Assembly: GCF_003119195.2 (NCBI RefSeq)
Contig: NZ_CP022253.1
Location: 1,320,001-1,384,000 of the forward strand
Length of the DNA stretch: 64,000 bases
DNA from: Azospirillum baldaniorum
GTDB lineage: Bacteria > Pseudomonadota > Alphaproteobacteria > Azospirillales > Azospirillaceae
Direction of reading: 5' to 3'
Both the position numbers and the translations under genes were made by a program. Below, in pieces: positions 1-8,411 of this stretch (position 1 is the stretch's first letter; each line of letters opens with the position of its first letter). The notes under the pieces are model-generated. The model had not been told where the DNA came from and made no database searches. It saw nothing but the letters and a program-made list of their open reading frames with translations.

Positions 1-92
1 TTCTGTCGGGCCTTGCCCGCGCCGGGCTGGACTTCACCCAGACCGAGAATCTGTGCAACTTCGACGGCAAATCCGGCTTCTCGGCCACGTAA
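1..92 (+). CDS. 3' end of an unidentified protein-coding gene
   Basis: An open frame enters from the left edge and runs 29 codons to a TAA at 90-92. The visible C-terminus contains GLDFTQTENLCNFDGKSGFS. The codons are GC-rich at third positions like the neighbours, so this is probably a real gene tail. I do not recognise the family from this short piece. The next gene starts 78 bases downstream in the same direction. Confidence 0.5.
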   Translation, partial: LSGLARAGLDFTQTENLCNFDGKSGFSAT

Positions 93-170
93 GCCGCGAC
101 GCGGGGGAATAATCCTCTCCGGCCGGGCGTCCAGACGGGCAGGACATCCTTCCAAGGGGAGCGCCGCCGC

Positions 171-749
171 ATGCCTCTGCCAAAGCCGCCTCCCGACCCT
201 CCTCCAGCGAACGGCCCAGCCAGTGGCCCCTCTGCCAATAGCCCGGTGGACGAGCGGGCCATCGCCGCGCAGGTGCCGCGGCTGCGCCGCTACGCCGCAG
301 CGCTGGCCGGCAACCTGTCCGACGCCGACGACCTCGTGCAGGACTGCATCGAGAAGGCGCTGGCCAACCGGCACACGTTGCGGGACGTCACCCGGCTCGG
401 CGGCTGGCTGCTGTCGATCCTGCACAACCTGCACGTTTCCGGCCTGCGCTGGCGCCGCCGCCGCGGGCCGGAGGTGCCGGTGGAGGATCTCGCCAACGAT
501 CTGGCGCTCAGCGCCGCCCCCGCCGACCGGGCGGAGGTGCGGGATTTCGTGCGCGCCTTCAACCAGCTGTCGGAGGAGCACCGGGCCGTGCTTCTGCTGA
601 CCGGGCTGGAGGGGCTGTCCTACCGCGAGGCGGCGGAAGTGCTGGGGGTTCCGGTGGGAACCGTCATGTCGCGGCTGGCCCGCGCCCGGGAACGGCTGCG
701 CGTCCTGCTGGACGGCGGGACGGAGCAGGCGGTGAGGAGGATCAAGTGA
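171..749 (+). CDS. ECF-family RNA polymerase sigma factor
   Basis: A 192-residue ECF sigma factor that would direct RNA polymerase to a stress or envelope regulon. Region 2 lies at about residues 35-95 (SDADDLVQDCIEKAL, then GGWLLSILHN) and the region 4 helix-turn-helix at about 125-180 (LSYREAAEVLGVPVGTVMSR), with no region 3, as expected of ECF factors. The first 25 residues are a proline-rich extension. The ATG at 171 is preceded by an AAGGGGAG-like ribosome site. The gene overlaps the next one, whose product looks like its membrane anti-sigma partner. That pairing is inferred from synteny and architecture. The signal sensed is not evident. Confidence 0.88.
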   Translation: MPLPKPPPDPPPANGPASGPSANSPVDERAIAAQVPRLRRYAAALAGNLSDADDLVQDCIEKALANRHTLRDVTRLGGWLLSILHNLHVSGLRWRRRRGPEVPVEDLANDLALSAAPADRAEVRDFVRAFNQLSEEHRAVLLLTGLEGLSYREAAEVLGVPVGTVMSRLARARERLRVLLDGGTEQAVRRIK

Positions 750-1540
750 TGGACACCGAACCGGACGCTCCGGTGACCGAGGCCGAGTTGCACGCCTGGA
801 TGGACGGCGAATTGCCGGAGGAACGGCGCGGCGAGGTCGAGCGCCATCTGGCGGGCAACCCCGATCTGGCCCGCCGCTTCGACCGCTACCGCGCCCAGCG
901 GACCATGCTCCAGGGAACCTTTGGCCCGCTGATCGACCGGCCGTTGCCGGAGGCCCTGGTGCCGCCCTACGGCCGGGCGCCGGGCCGGCCGGCGGTGCGT
1001 CCGCGCCGATGGCTTCCGGCGCTGGCCGCGGCGGCGACCCTGCTGGTCTTCGTCGTCGGCGGGGCGGGGGGCTGGTGGCTGCGCGGCTGGTCGGGCGGGG
1101 TGGGTGGCGGTGGCGCGGCCTTCGTCGCCGATGCGGTGGCCGCGCATCGGGTCTTCGCGGTGGAGGTCCGCCATCCCGTCGAGGTCGGCGCCGACCAGGA
1201 AGCGCATCTCGTGGGTTGGCTGTCGAAGCGCCTGGGCAAGCCGCTGCAGGCGCCGCGGCTGGCCGACAAGGGCTATGATCTGGTGGGCGGGCGGTTGCTG
1301 TCCGACGCCCGGGGGCCGGCGGCCCAGCTCATGTACCAGGATGCGGCCGGTCGCCGCATCACCCTGTACATCCGTCCGGCCTCCGACGCGCCGGACACCT
1401 CCTTCCGGTTTGCCCAGGACGGCAACGTCCAGGCTTTCTACTGGCGGGACAACGGTTTGGCGTGGGCGGTAACGGGTGACCTCGACCGAGTGACCCTTTC
1501 GGCCATAGCCGAGGAGGTGTACGGCGCGTTGAACTCATAA
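749..1540 (+). CDS. Membrane anti-sigma factor, partner of the upstream ECF sigma factor
   Basis: A 263-residue protein starting at ATG 749, which overlaps the last base of the sigma gene stop (TGATG). An in-frame GTG at 746 is possible, but GAGGAGG at 734-740 is better spaced for the ATG. The N-terminal part (AELHAWMDGELPEERRGEVERHL) is typical of anti-sigma cytoplasmic domains. One membrane helix lies at about residues 88-112, followed by a periplasmic domain of about 145 residues. There is no cysteine, so the HxxxCxxC zinc-binding signature of ZAS anti-sigma factors is absent. It probably sequesters the sigma factor at the inner membrane until an envelope signal arrives. Confidence 0.8.
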   Translation: MDTEPDAPVTEAELHAWMDGELPEERRGEVERHLAGNPDLARRFDRYRAQRTMLQGTFGPLIDRPLPEALVPPYGRAPGRPAVRPRRWLPALAAAATLLVFVVGGAGGWWLRGWSGGVGGGGAAFVADAVAAHRVFAVEVRHPVEVGADQEAHLVGWLSKRLGKPLQAPRLADKGYDLVGGRLLSDARGPAAQLMYQDAAGRRITLYIRPASDAPDTSFRFAQDGNVQAFYWRDNGLAWAVTGDLDRVTLSAIAEEVYGALNS

Positions 1541-1551
1541 CACCCACAGAC

Positions 1552-1560
1552 TTATGCACA
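1552..1560 (+). promoter_or_regulatory. Candidate DnaA box upstream of gcrA
   Basis: The nonamer TTATGCACA matches the DnaA-box consensus TTATNCACA at every defined position. It lies 12 bases after the anti-sigma stop and 156 bases before the gcrA start codon. In Caulobacter, DnaA activates gcrA transcription, so a box here would fit that wiring. A single 9-mer match in a 64 kb window can also arise by chance. Confidence 0.45.
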
Positions 1561-1667
1561 GGAATGTTGTTCGAGCCCCCTATCCCTCTATCCGGCCATC
1601 TGGTAGGTTGGCCGGCGTTGGGCACAAAATATTGCGCCTTATGGAAAACGGCCGTCTGGTCGGAAGG

Positions 1668-1683
1668 TATATTGGTTAACCAA
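1668..1683 (+). promoter_or_regulatory. gcrA promoter region: TATATT -10-like element overlapping palindrome TTGGTTAACCAA
   Basis: A perfect 12-base palindrome, TTGGTTAACCAA, occupies 1672-1683 and overlaps a -10-like TATATT at 1668-1673. Each arm contains TTAACC, which resembles a CtrA half site (TTAACCAT in Caulobacter). The spaced TTAA-N7-TTAA form is not complete. CtrA represses gcrA in Caulobacter, so an operator at the -10 would make sense. This is inference from pattern only. Confidence 0.4.
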
Positions 1684-1715
1684 GTCACCGGTTACCGGAC
1701 CACGGGAGACAGGGG

Positions 1716-2099
1716 ATGAGTTGGACGGACGAACGGGTTCAGCAGCTTAAGGACCTCTGGGCCCAGGGGCTGAGCGCGAGTGAAATCGCGGACATCCTGG
1801 GCGACATCACCCGCAACGCGGTGATCGGAAAGGCGCACCGCCTCGGCTTGTCGGGACGCCCGTCGCCGATCAAGAAGAAGCCGACCCGCGGCGCGACGAT
1901 CCTCGCTTTGACCGAGCGCATGTGCAAATGGCCGGTCGGCGACCCGAAGCACCAGGACTTCCATTTCTGCGGCAAGCCCTCACTGCCCGGCCTGCCGTAT
2001 TGCGCCGAGCACGCGGCGGTGGCCTACCAGCCGGCGTCCTCCGGCAAAAAGCGCGACGAGGACCGCAACACCGGTGAGCGCAACGTCGGCGCCGCCTAG
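1716..2099 (+). CDS. gcrA: GcrA cell cycle regulator
   Basis: A 127-residue GcrA homologue, a sigma-70-associated transcription factor of alphaproteobacteria that links CcrM methylation (GANTC) to cell-cycle gene expression. The N-terminus MSWTDERVQQLKDLW with the helix-turn-helix ARG/GLSASEIADILG and RNAVIGKAHRLGL is diagnostic. The C-terminal part carries the CKWPVGDP...FHFCG...GLPYCAEH block seen in the sigma-binding domain. It is shorter than the 173-residue Caulobacter protein because the linker is short. The ATG has GGAGACAGGGG just upstream. It is monocistronic and convergent with the next gene. Confidence 0.95.
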   Translation: MSWTDERVQQLKDLWAQGLSASEIADILGDITRNAVIGKAHRLGLSGRPSPIKKKPTRGATILALTERMCKWPVGDPKHQDFHFCGKPSLPGLPYCAEHAAVAYQPASSGKKRDEDRNTGERNVGAA

Positions 2100-2202
2100 A
2101 CTCCGCCGGACTTCTCCGCCGGATTTCCGGATTTCGGGCGCTCTTCACGCGGGCGCCCGCCCGACACGGCGACCGGATCGGCAGCCGTAAGAGGAGCGCC
2201 GG

Positions 2203-2811
2203 TCAGATCGGCGCCGCGGTGATCGCCCACCAGCTTCCGGCGATCAGCATCGCCGAGACACCCGCCGCCGCCACGCCCAGACCCAGACCGGCGGCGACCG
2301 CCAGACCGTCCTTCACGATCAGCCCCAGCGCGATCACCAGCACCGCCAGACCGGGCAGGGTGTTGCCGAACGGGATGGGCAGGGCGATCAGAACACCCAT
2401 CGCCAGCAGGAAAACACCCAGCGGCCGCAGCGCGCTCTGACGGGTCAGCGACGGCCAGCGCGTGCGCAGCCGGGCTTCCAGCCGCTCGACCAGCGGTGTT
2501 CCCTTCTCCACGATCTTTTCAAGCGTGGTCCGCGCCACACGGCGGCGCCCGATCCAGCCCGGCACCTCCAGCCGGTCGCGTCCGACGATCATCTGGATCG
2601 CCACCAGCGCCAGCACCGTGCCGAAGATCAGGCCCGCCGGCAGCCCCGGCGTCGGCACCACGGCCGGGATCGCCAGCGCCAACAGCAGAAAACCCGGCGC
2701 GCGGTCGCCGAGATGGCCCAGCACCTCTCCCAGCGTCGGCTTGTCGCCGGTCATGCGCCCGTGCAGCTTTTTGAGCAGCGCGGACGCCCGTGCCGGGTCC
2801 TTCGTGTCCAT
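2203..2811 (-). CDS. ExoD-family exopolysaccharide synthesis membrane protein
   Basis: About 202 residues from the ATG at 2811; a TTG at 2823 in frame would add four residues. ExoD-type proteins were first described as affecting exopolysaccharide production and alkali tolerance in rhizobia, but their biochemical role is unknown. The sequence has the family pattern: a conserved N-terminal cytoplasmic segment (TLGEVLGHLGDRAPGFLLLAL), a membrane hairpin with PAVVPTPGLPAG, a polar middle and two to three C-terminal hydrophobic segments with LPIPFGNTLPG. It stands alone on the minus strand and ends facing gcrA. Confidence 0.85.
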   Translation of the reverse strand: MDTKDPARASALLKKLHGRMTGDKPTLGEVLGHLGDRAPGFLLLALAIPAVVPTPGLPAGLIFGTVLALVAIQMIVGRDRLEVPGWIGRRRVARTTLEKIVEKGTPLVERLEARLRTRWPSLTRQSALRPLGVFLLAMGVLIALPIPFGNTLPGLAVLVIALGLIVKDGLAVAAGLGLGVAAAGVSAMLIAGSWWAITAAPI

Positions 2812-2902
2812 GACCTGTCCCAAACCCCCTGTTCCATCGTCGCCGGGTGGATGTGGTGGCGCGGCGGCTCACCGGAAAGGGGGTGCGGGACAAAGGCGGG
2901 GG

Positions 2903-3283
2903 TCAGTACTCCTCGACCTCGTGCTTCAACTGCACCAGACGGCCGCTCAGCAGCGACAGCATCAGTTGCACCACCATCTCGTGGACGATCAGCGTGTGGG
3001 TGTTGCCGCTGTCCTGCATGTGCTGGCGCAGCGCCTCGCGCACCTTCGGCACGCCGGTCACGTCGATCAGCACGTCCACCGCCTCGCCGAGCCGGGCGAG
3101 GTCCATGAAATCGGTCGTGGTGGCGACGCCGCGCGCGCGGGCAAGCCGCATGCCGGGCGCCTCGGCGTCCAGGTCGGCGACGCCGAGGATCTCGACGAAG
3201 GGAGCGTCCAGAAGCTGCGTCAGCAGGGGCGTTCCGGTTTCGCCGGCGCCGATCACGGCGATGCGGAAGATGTCCTTGGCCAT
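2903..3283 (-). CDS. Lone NAD(P)-binding Rossmann-domain protein
   Basis: A 126-residue protein starting at the ATG at 3283 (MAKDIFRIAVIGAGETG). It has a dinucleotide-binding GxGxxG motif (GAGETG) and the acidic residues after strand 2 (VADLDAEAPG), resembling the N-terminal half of Gfo/Idh/MocA, homoserine or aspartate dehydrogenases. No catalytic domain follows: after DVLIDVTGVPKVREAL the chain ends with a short amphipathic segment. It may be a regulatory NAD(H) sensor or a subunit rather than an enzyme. It lies downstream of icd, beyond the icd terminator. Function unknown. Confidence 0.75.
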   Translation of the reverse strand: MAKDIFRIAVIGAGETGTPLLTQLLDAPFVEILGVADLDAEAPGMRLARARGVATTTDFMDLARLGEAVDVLIDVTGVPKVREALRQHMQDSGNTHTLIVHEMVVQLMLSLLSGRLVQLKHEVEEY

Positions 3284-3341
3284 GGGAAAAGTCTCGAATT
3301 CCGGTTCGTCAGGTCCGCGCCGGCATCGCGCCGCGCGGGCA

Positions 3342-3371
3342 AGAAAAAAGCGGGGAGCCGAAACTCCCCGC
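3342..3371 (-). terminator. Rho-independent terminator of icd
   Basis: On the minus strand an 8-base GC-rich stem (GCGGGGAG and CTCCCCGC, loop TTTCGG) is followed immediately by a run of six T. It sits 70 bases after the icd stop codon and before the start of the Rossmann-domain gene, so it separates the two transcripts. Confidence 0.88.
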
Positions 3372-3440
3372 CGCAACCTTACATCGACCCGGCGTCCCGT
3401 TTGACCGGGACGCGTCGTCGCACCTGACGCGGAATGCGCG

Positions 3441-4664
3441 TTACGCCCAGGCGGCCATCTTCTTCTGCAGGTTCTCGTCCAGCTTGTCGAGGAACTGCTT
3501 GGTGGTTAGCCAGGGCTGATCCGGACCGATGAGGATCGCCAGATCCTTGGTCATGAAGCCCGACTCGACGGTCTCGACGCAGACGCGCTCCAGCGTCTCG
3601 GCGAACTTCACGACGTCCGGCGTGTTGTCGAACTTGCCGCGGTAGGCCAGACCCTGCGTCCAGGCGTAGATCGAGGCGATCGGGTTGGTGGAGGTCTCCT
3701 TGCCCTTCTGGTGCTCGCGGTAGTGGCGGGTCACCGTGCCGTGGGCGGCCTCCGCCTCAACGGTCTTGCCGTCCGGCGTGATCAGCACCGAGGTCATCAG
3801 GCCCAGCGAGCCAAAGCCCTGCGCCACGATGTCCGACTGAACGTCGCCGTCGTAGTTCTTGCAGGCCCACACGAAGCCGCCTTCCCACTTCAGGGCCGAG
3901 GCGACCATGTCGTCGATCAGGCGGTGCTCGTAGACGAGGCCCTTGGCCTTGAACTGGGCGGCGTAATGCTCGTCGAACACCTTCTGGAAGATGTCCTTGA
4001 AGCGCCCGTCATAGGCCTTGAGGATCGTGTTCTTGGTGGACAGATAGACCGGGTAGCCGCGCTCCAGGCCGTACATGAAGCTGGAGTGGGCGAAGCCCTC
4101 GATCGATTCGTCCAGGTTGTACATGCCCATGGCGACGCCGGAGGCGGGGAAGTCGTACACCTCCTGCTCGATCGGCTCGCCGCCGCCTTCCGGCACCCAC
4201 TTGATCGTCAGCTTGCCCTTGCCGGGAACGACGAAGTCGGTGGCCTTGTACTGGTCGCCGAAGGCGTGACGGCCGATGATGATCGGCTTGGTCCAGCCCG
4301 GAACGTAACGCGGAACGTTGGAGCAGACGATCGGCTCGCGGAAGACGGTGCCGCCCAGGATGTTGCGGATCGTGCCGTTCGGCGACTTCCACATCTTCTT
4401 GAGATTGAACTCCGTCACCCGCGCCTCGTCCGGGGTGATGGTCGCGCACTTGACGCCGACGCCGTACTGCTTGATCGCGTTGGCCGATTCGACGGTCACG
4501 CGGTCGTCGGTCTTGTCGCGGTTCTCGACGCTGAGATCGTAGTATTTCAGGTCGACGTCGAGGTACGGCAGGATCAGCTTGTCCTTGATGAACTGCCAGA
4601 TGATTCGCGTCATCTCGTCGCCGTCGAGTTCGACGACCGGATTGGCTACCTTGATCTTCGTCAT
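3441..4664 (-). CDS. icd: NADP-dependent isocitrate dehydrogenase
   Basis: A 407-residue homodimeric enzyme of the TCA cycle that oxidatively decarboxylates isocitrate to 2-oxoglutarate and makes NADPH. The start [20 protein letters not shown] and the substrate loop [20 protein letters not shown] show that it belongs to the eukaryotic-like (type II) IDH group common in alphaproteobacteria, not the E. coli type. The metal-binding aspartates lie in the [10 protein letters not shown] region, and [16 protein letters not shown] is the cofactor-binding stretch. I chose ATG 4664, preceded by GGGAGAAC; the frame stays open another 29 codons upstream without family homology. Single gene with its own terminator. 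Confidence 0.97.
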   Translation of the reverse strand: MTKIKVANPVVELDGDEMTRIIWQFIKDKLILPYLDVDLKYYDLSVENRDKTDDRVTVESANAIKQYGVGVKCATITPDEARVTEFNLKKMWKSPNGTIRNILGGTVFREPIVCSNVPRYVPGWTKPIIIGRHAFGDQYKATDFVVPGKGKLTIKWVPEGGGEPIEQEVYDFPASGVAMGMYNLDESIEGFAHSSFMYGLERGYPVYLSTKNTILKAYDGRFKDIFQKVFDEHYAAQFKAKGLVYEHRLIDDMVASALKWEGGFVWACKNYDGDVQSDIVAQGFGSLGLMTSVLITPDGKTVEAEAAHGTVTRHYREHQKGKETSTNPIASIYAWTQGLAYRGKFDNTPDVVKFAETLERVCVETVESGFMTKDLAILIGPDQPWLTTKQFLDKLDENLQKKMAAWA

Positions 4665-4866
4665 GGGTGCGAGTTCTCCCCGAACGGGTAGGGGTTGTCT
4701 TATGCTTGGACGCCGGGCGCGCTGTGCGAGGGCACGGGCCGGGGCGTCCATCCGAAGACGGGCCCCGGTTCCCCGGACGGAAACGGATGGCGGTTATATA
4801 GCACCGGGGCACTGCCGAAAGAAAGGACCGCGGGGCATCAAAACAGACGATATCGCGCTGAAAACG

Positions 4867-4879
4867 GCGCAATTTGCGC
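4867..4879. repeat. Short palindrome GCGCAATTTGCGC upstream of icd
   Basis: A 13-base inverted repeat (arms GCGCAA and TTGCGC around one T) lies about 200 bases upstream of the icd start and just after the stop of the LOG-family gene. It could be an operator in the icd leader or a fortuitous palindrome. No protein can be assigned. Confidence 0.3.
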
Positions 4880-4904
4880 GATCTGGTCCTACCACTTGGC
4901 CTTT

Positions 4905-5489
4905 TCAGAGCTTTTGTGTGGGAATCTTCAACGCGGGCTCCGGTTCATAGGCCAACGCGGCAAACACGTCGTCCACGTCATCGACGACGGTGTACAGCGC
5001 GCGGTGCGCCGGCTGGGTGAAACCCTGCGCCACCGTATGGTCGATCAGGCCGAGCAAGGGGCGCCAATAGCCGTCCACATCCGCGATCACCACCGGCTTG
5101 TCGTGCAGGCCCAGCTGCTTCCAGGTCAGGATCTCGAACGCCTCGTCGAGCGTGCCGAGACCGCCCGGCAGCACCACGAAGGCGTCGGCGCGGTCGACCA
5201 TCATGCGCTTGCGGGTGTGCATGCTGTCGACGACGTGCAGTTCGGTCAGGCCGGTGTGCTCGATCTCGGCGGCCTGGATGTGCTCCGGGATGATGCCGAC
5301 GACCTGCCCCCCGGCGGCCAGCGCCGCGTCGGCGGCGATGCCCATCAGCCCGACGCGCCCACCGCCGTAGATGAGCTGGATGCCCCGCCGGGCGAGCCCG
5401 TCGCCCAACATATGGGCGGCCTCTTTGTGGACAGCGGCGACGCGGCTGGATGAGCCGCAATAGACGCAGACGGAATTCGGGGCTCTCAT
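4905..5489 (-). CDS. LOG-family protein (cytokinin riboside 5'-monophosphate phosphoribohydrolase-like)
   Basis: A 194-residue TIGR00730/LOG-type protein, with the N-terminal VCVYCGSSS and the two signature motifs GGGRVGLMG and PGGLGTLDE (the PGGxGTxxE nucleotide-hydrolase motif). Members cleave nucleoside 5'-monophosphates to base and ribose 5-phosphate, and plant and some bacterial enzymes release active cytokinins that way. For a plant-associated genus this is suggestive, but a housekeeping nucleotide-hydrolase role is equally possible. The ATG at 5489 gives a full-length family member. It is transcribed toward icd. Confidence 0.88.
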   Translation of the reverse strand: MRAPNSVCVYCGSSSRVAAVHKEAAHMLGDGLARRGIQLIYGGGRVGLMGIAADAALAAGGQVVGIIPEHIQAAEIEHTGLTELHVVDSMHTRKRMMVDRADAFVVLPGGLGTLDEAFEILTWKQLGLHDKPVVIADVDGYWRPLLGLIDHTVAQGFTQPAHRALYTVVDDVDDVFAALAYEPEPALKIPTQKL

Positions 5490-5631
5490 CGCTCACCCTT
5501 TCTCGCCGGTTGGGTACACGTTCCGGTGACTGTTCCGGTGCGCCCGGCGGGGTCACCTAAAGCAAGGGAATAGCAAAGCCGGGGCGACGTCTACCCGGAC
5601 ATCGGACTTCAGCCCATCGGGAGGGATCATT

Positions 5632-5856
5632 ATGGATTCGCGCGTCGTCAACGCCCTGGCCGCCATCTCGGTGGCCACGTTCCTGTTCCTCGGCTTCGGC
5701 GGCGGGATCGGCTTTCTGACCGGCGGGGGCAAGGCGAACGCGGGCGGCGCCACGACGGTTCAGGCCACGGAAACCAGCGTCTCCGCGGCCAATATTTCTC
5801 CAGGGGGCCTTTCCTCCGGCCGCCATTCCGAGACGGTCGCCAAGTTGGAGAAGTGA
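5632..5856 (+). CDS. Small single-pass membrane protein, unknown function
   Basis: A 74-residue protein with a strong ribosome site (GGGAGGGATCATT before the ATG). Residues 6-30 (VNALAAISVATFLFLGFGG) form one hydrophobic helix with a glycine-rich end, followed by a polar tail of about 40 residues ending in HSETVAKLEK. I do not recognise a family. It lies 167 bases before the LysM gene in the same direction and could share its transcript. Confidence 0.65.
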   Translation: MDSRVVNALAAISVATFLFLGFGGGIGFLTGGGKANAGGATTVQATETSVSAANISPGGLSSGRHSETVAKLEK

Positions 5857-6023
5857 GCCGGGAGGCGTGAGCATGGTCCGCACCACCCGGCGGCGCGAAG
5901 GCGGTGTGCGGGTCCCGATGCGGCTATGCGCCTGCTCCATCGGCGGTGTTCAGTTCCACCGCCGCAATCTGCTATCCTGCCGCAGGCCGGCGTGTCCGCC
6001 GGCAATGATGCGGCGGTGCTCCG

Positions 6024-7103
6024 GTGAAGCAAGCTCTCCTGTTCGGCGGTGCGGCGACGGTCGCCGCGGCCGCCGTTGTCGCGTATCTGGCCTTCGATCC
6101 GTCGCCCGCGCCGGGCTCCCGCGCCGGAACGGCCGGGTCCGGAACGACCGTCGCGCTGGGCAGCGTGTCCCCGGCCAAGCCGCCGGCCAACGCGCCCGCC
6201 CCGGCGAAAGCCGCGGAGGAGCCCGCCGGTCCGCGCTTCGACATCGTGCGCGTCGCCCCGGACGGCGCCACCGTGATGGCCGGCCGCGCCACGCCGGGCT
6301 CGTCGGTGACCGTCCATGACGGGGAGCGCGCGCTCGGTTCCGTCAACGCCGACGCGCGCGGCGAGTGGGTTCTGCTTCCCGACCAGCCCTTGGCCCCCGG
6401 CGCCCGCGAACTGAGCCTGTCGGAGAGGGCGACCCCCGCCGCCGAACCGACCCCGTCGGAGCGCGTCGTGGTGGTCGTGGTGCCCGACCCGCCGCCGGCC
6501 ACCGGCGGGGCGTCCTCGGAAACCCCCACAGGTCCGCTGGCCGTCGCCATGCCGCGCGATGGGCTGGGCGACGGGCGGGGCGGCAGCACGATCCTGCAGG
6601 CGCCGAAGGGGCCGGCCGCTCCGGCGACCCGCGGCGTGGCGGCCCCGCCGCCGCCGGGGGGCGTGTCGCTGGAAAGCATGGATTACGACGCCTCGGGGCG
6701 GGTCGCCATGGGCGGCCGGGCGCAGCCGGGAAGCGCCGTGCAGCTCTATCTCGACAATCTTCTGGTCGGCAGCGCCCACACCGACCCGAACGGCCAGTGG
6801 CGGCTGCGTCCGGAACGGGCCGTGCCGCCGGGCGTCTACACGCTGCGCGCCGATCAGGTCACCGACTCGGGCAAGGTCACCGCCCGCGTCGAACTTCCGG
6901 TTCAGGTGTCGGAGGTTCCGGCCAACCTGCCGGACGGCCGGTCGATGGTCGTCCAGCCCGGCAACAGCCTGTGGCGGATCGCCCGCTCCACCTACGGGCA
7001 CGGCGTGCAGTACACGCTGATCTACGAGGCCAACCGCGGCCAGATCCGCGATCCGGACCTGATCTATCCCGGCCAGATCTTCGCGCTGCCGGTCTCGAAC
7101 TGA
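6024..7103 (+). CDS. LysM-domain peptidoglycan-binding protein with Ig-like repeats
   Basis: A 359-residue protein starting at GTG 6024 (no in-frame ATG upstream). The N-terminus is a signal anchor (about residues 5-22). Two similar Ig-like segments follow, each with the pattern GR(A)xPGSxVxLYxDxxxxGSxxxDxxGxWxLxP, one near residues 78-130 and one near 220-275, separated by proline- and alanine-rich linkers. A C-terminal LysM domain spans about 309-357 (QPGNSLWRIARSTYG, YPGQIFALP). This architecture is common in alphaproteobacterial cell-wall proteins of unknown specific role. It is convergent with the next gene, with only 17 bases between stops. Confidence 0.85.
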   Translation: MKQALLFGGAATVAAAAVVAYLAFDPSPAPGSRAGTAGSGTTVALGSVSPAKPPANAPAPAKAAEEPAGPRFDIVRVAPDGATVMAGRATPGSSVTVHDGERALGSVNADARGEWVLLPDQPLAPGARELSLSERATPAAEPTPSERVVVVVVPDPPPATGGASSETPTGPLAVAMPRDGLGDGRGGSTILQAPKGPAAPATRGVAAPPPPGGVSLESMDYDASGRVAMGGRAQPGSAVQLYLDNLLVGSAHTDPNGQWRLRPERAVPPGVYTLRADQVTDSGKVTARVELPVQVSEVPANLPDGRSMVVQPGNSLWRIARSTYGHGVQYTLIYEANRGQIRDPDLIYPGQIFALPVSN

Positions 7104-7120
7104 GCTTTTTCGAACTGACT

Positions 7121-7585
7121 TTACAGGTAAGGGGCGAGCAGGCGCAGGAAGGGGCGCGCCTGCTGGAGCGCGACCACCGTCTGGTGGATCAGATCCTCCG
7201 GCGTCGCCTGCCCCTCGAACTCGGCTTCGGAGAACAGCAGGATCTTCTGGCCCTCCTGGACGAGGAAGCGGGTTCCCCGGCGGTCCTGGATGCCGCGCAG
7301 GATCGCCAGGAGCTGGCGCCGCCGCTCCGGCGACTGGGCGGTGTAGGGGATGTGGCCGATCTCCGCCCACACCTGCGAGCGCGACTTTTCCCCGTCGAAG
7401 CCGACGGCGATGCTGAAGGGCAGCCCGTCGGCCATGAAGTGCAGCCGCGCCGGGCGCGGCGGCTGGGCGATGCCCAGCACGCCCTCGGGAGTCATCACGA
7501 AGGTGTCGGGGCTGAAGGGCAGGGCGGTCTGCGAGACCTGCGCGAGCGACGGCATGGCCTGAAGGCGGGCGGCGGGAACGGACAC
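7121..7585 (-). CDS. Conserved-looking hypothetical protein
   Basis: About 154 residues from a GTG at 7585; an in-frame ATG at 7555 would give 144. No signal peptide or membrane segment is visible. The mixed alpha/beta character (VWAEIGHIPYTAQSPERRRQLL, then GTRFLVQEGQKILLFSEAEF) is somewhat reminiscent of type III secretion chaperone or YbjN-like folds, but I cannot assign it. Composition matches the neighbours. Start site uncertain because neither candidate has a good ribosome site. Confidence 0.65.
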   Translation of the reverse strand: MSVPAARLQAMPSLAQVSQTALPFSPDTFVMTPEGVLGIAQPPRPARLHFMADGLPFSIAVGFDGEKSRSQVWAEIGHIPYTAQSPERRRQLLAILRGIQDRRGTRFLVQEGQKILLFSEAEFEGQATPEDLIHQTVVALQQARPFLRLLAPYL

Positions 7586-7712
7586 GGGGGCTCGCTCATT
7601 CCTGTGGTGTCGGTGGCGTCACTCTCCACCTTCCCTGCTAAAATTCTGTAAAGGGCGGGGGATGCTGTCTAGAATGCGCCGCTCCAACGATCCGAGGCTG
7701 AAGTAACCGGCG

Positions 7713-8411
7713 ATGTCCGCCCTCAATACCGTAGTCGTTCCGATCCACCGCGCCGGCTGGCCCTTCATCGCCGCCTTCGCCGTGGTCTCCCTGATTCTCG
7801 GGCTTGCCGTGGCGAAGCCGCTGGGCTGGCTGGGTCTCGTGCTCACCCTGTGGTGCGTGTATTTCTTCCGCGATCCCGATCGCGTGACGCCGACGCGCCC
7901 CGGCCTGCTGGTCAGCCCCGCCGACGGGCGCGTGACCATGATCGTTCCCGCGGTTCCGCCGCCGGAGCTGGGCATGGGCGACAAGCCGCTAACCCGCGTC
8001 AGCATCTTCCTCAACGTCTTCAACGTGCACGTCAACCGCGTGCCGGCGGACGGCACGGTGGTCGCGGCGGAGTATCACAAGGGCACCTTCGTGAACGCCG
8101 CGCTGGACAAGGCCAGCGAGGAGAACGAGCGCGCCGCCTTCCGCCACCGTCTTCCCGACGGGCGTGAGATTGCCTATGTGCAGATCGCCGGCCTCGTCGC
8201 CCGCCGCATCCTCTACTGGGTGAAGGCCGGCCAGGAGGTCAAGGCGGGCGAGCGGTTCGGCCTGATCCGATTCGGCAGCCGCACCGACGTCTATCTGCCG
8301 GACGGCGTGGTTCCGCTGGTCTGCGTCGGGCAGACGGCGATCGGCGGCGAGACCGTGCTGGCCGACCTGACCGCCACCGAACCGCAACGGCAGGGGGATG
8401 TCCGCCGATGA
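7713..8411 (+). CDS. psd: Phosphatidylserine decarboxylase proenzyme
   Basis: A 232-residue membrane-associated enzyme that decarboxylates phosphatidylserine to phosphatidylethanolamine, using a pyruvoyl group made by self-cleavage. The short form lacks the long N-terminal part of the E. coli protein, as in other alphaproteobacteria. Two hydrophobic segments lie at about residues 16-50. The conserved blocks are [23 protein letters not shown] and the cleavage site RFGSRTD, where Gly188-Ser189 would be split. The gene ends with an ATGA overlap with pssA, so the two steps of the pathway are translationally coupled. Confidence 0.95.
   Translation: MSALNTVVVPIHRAGWPFIAAFAVVSLILGLAVAKPLGWLGLVLTLWCVYFFRDPDRVTPTRPGLLVSPADGRVTMIVPAVPPPELGMGDKPLTRVSIFLNVFNVHVNRVPADGTVVAAEYHKGTFVNAALDKASEENERAAFRHRLPDGREIAYVQIAGLVARRILYWVKAGQEVKAGERFGLIRFGSRTDVYLPDGVVPLVCVGQTAIGGETVLADLTATEPQRQGDVRR

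Noticed and set aside
3711..4691. 326-codon plus-strand frame opposite icd
   Set aside because: Shadow frame rich in D, V, L, H, R without domain; icd is certain on the minus strand.
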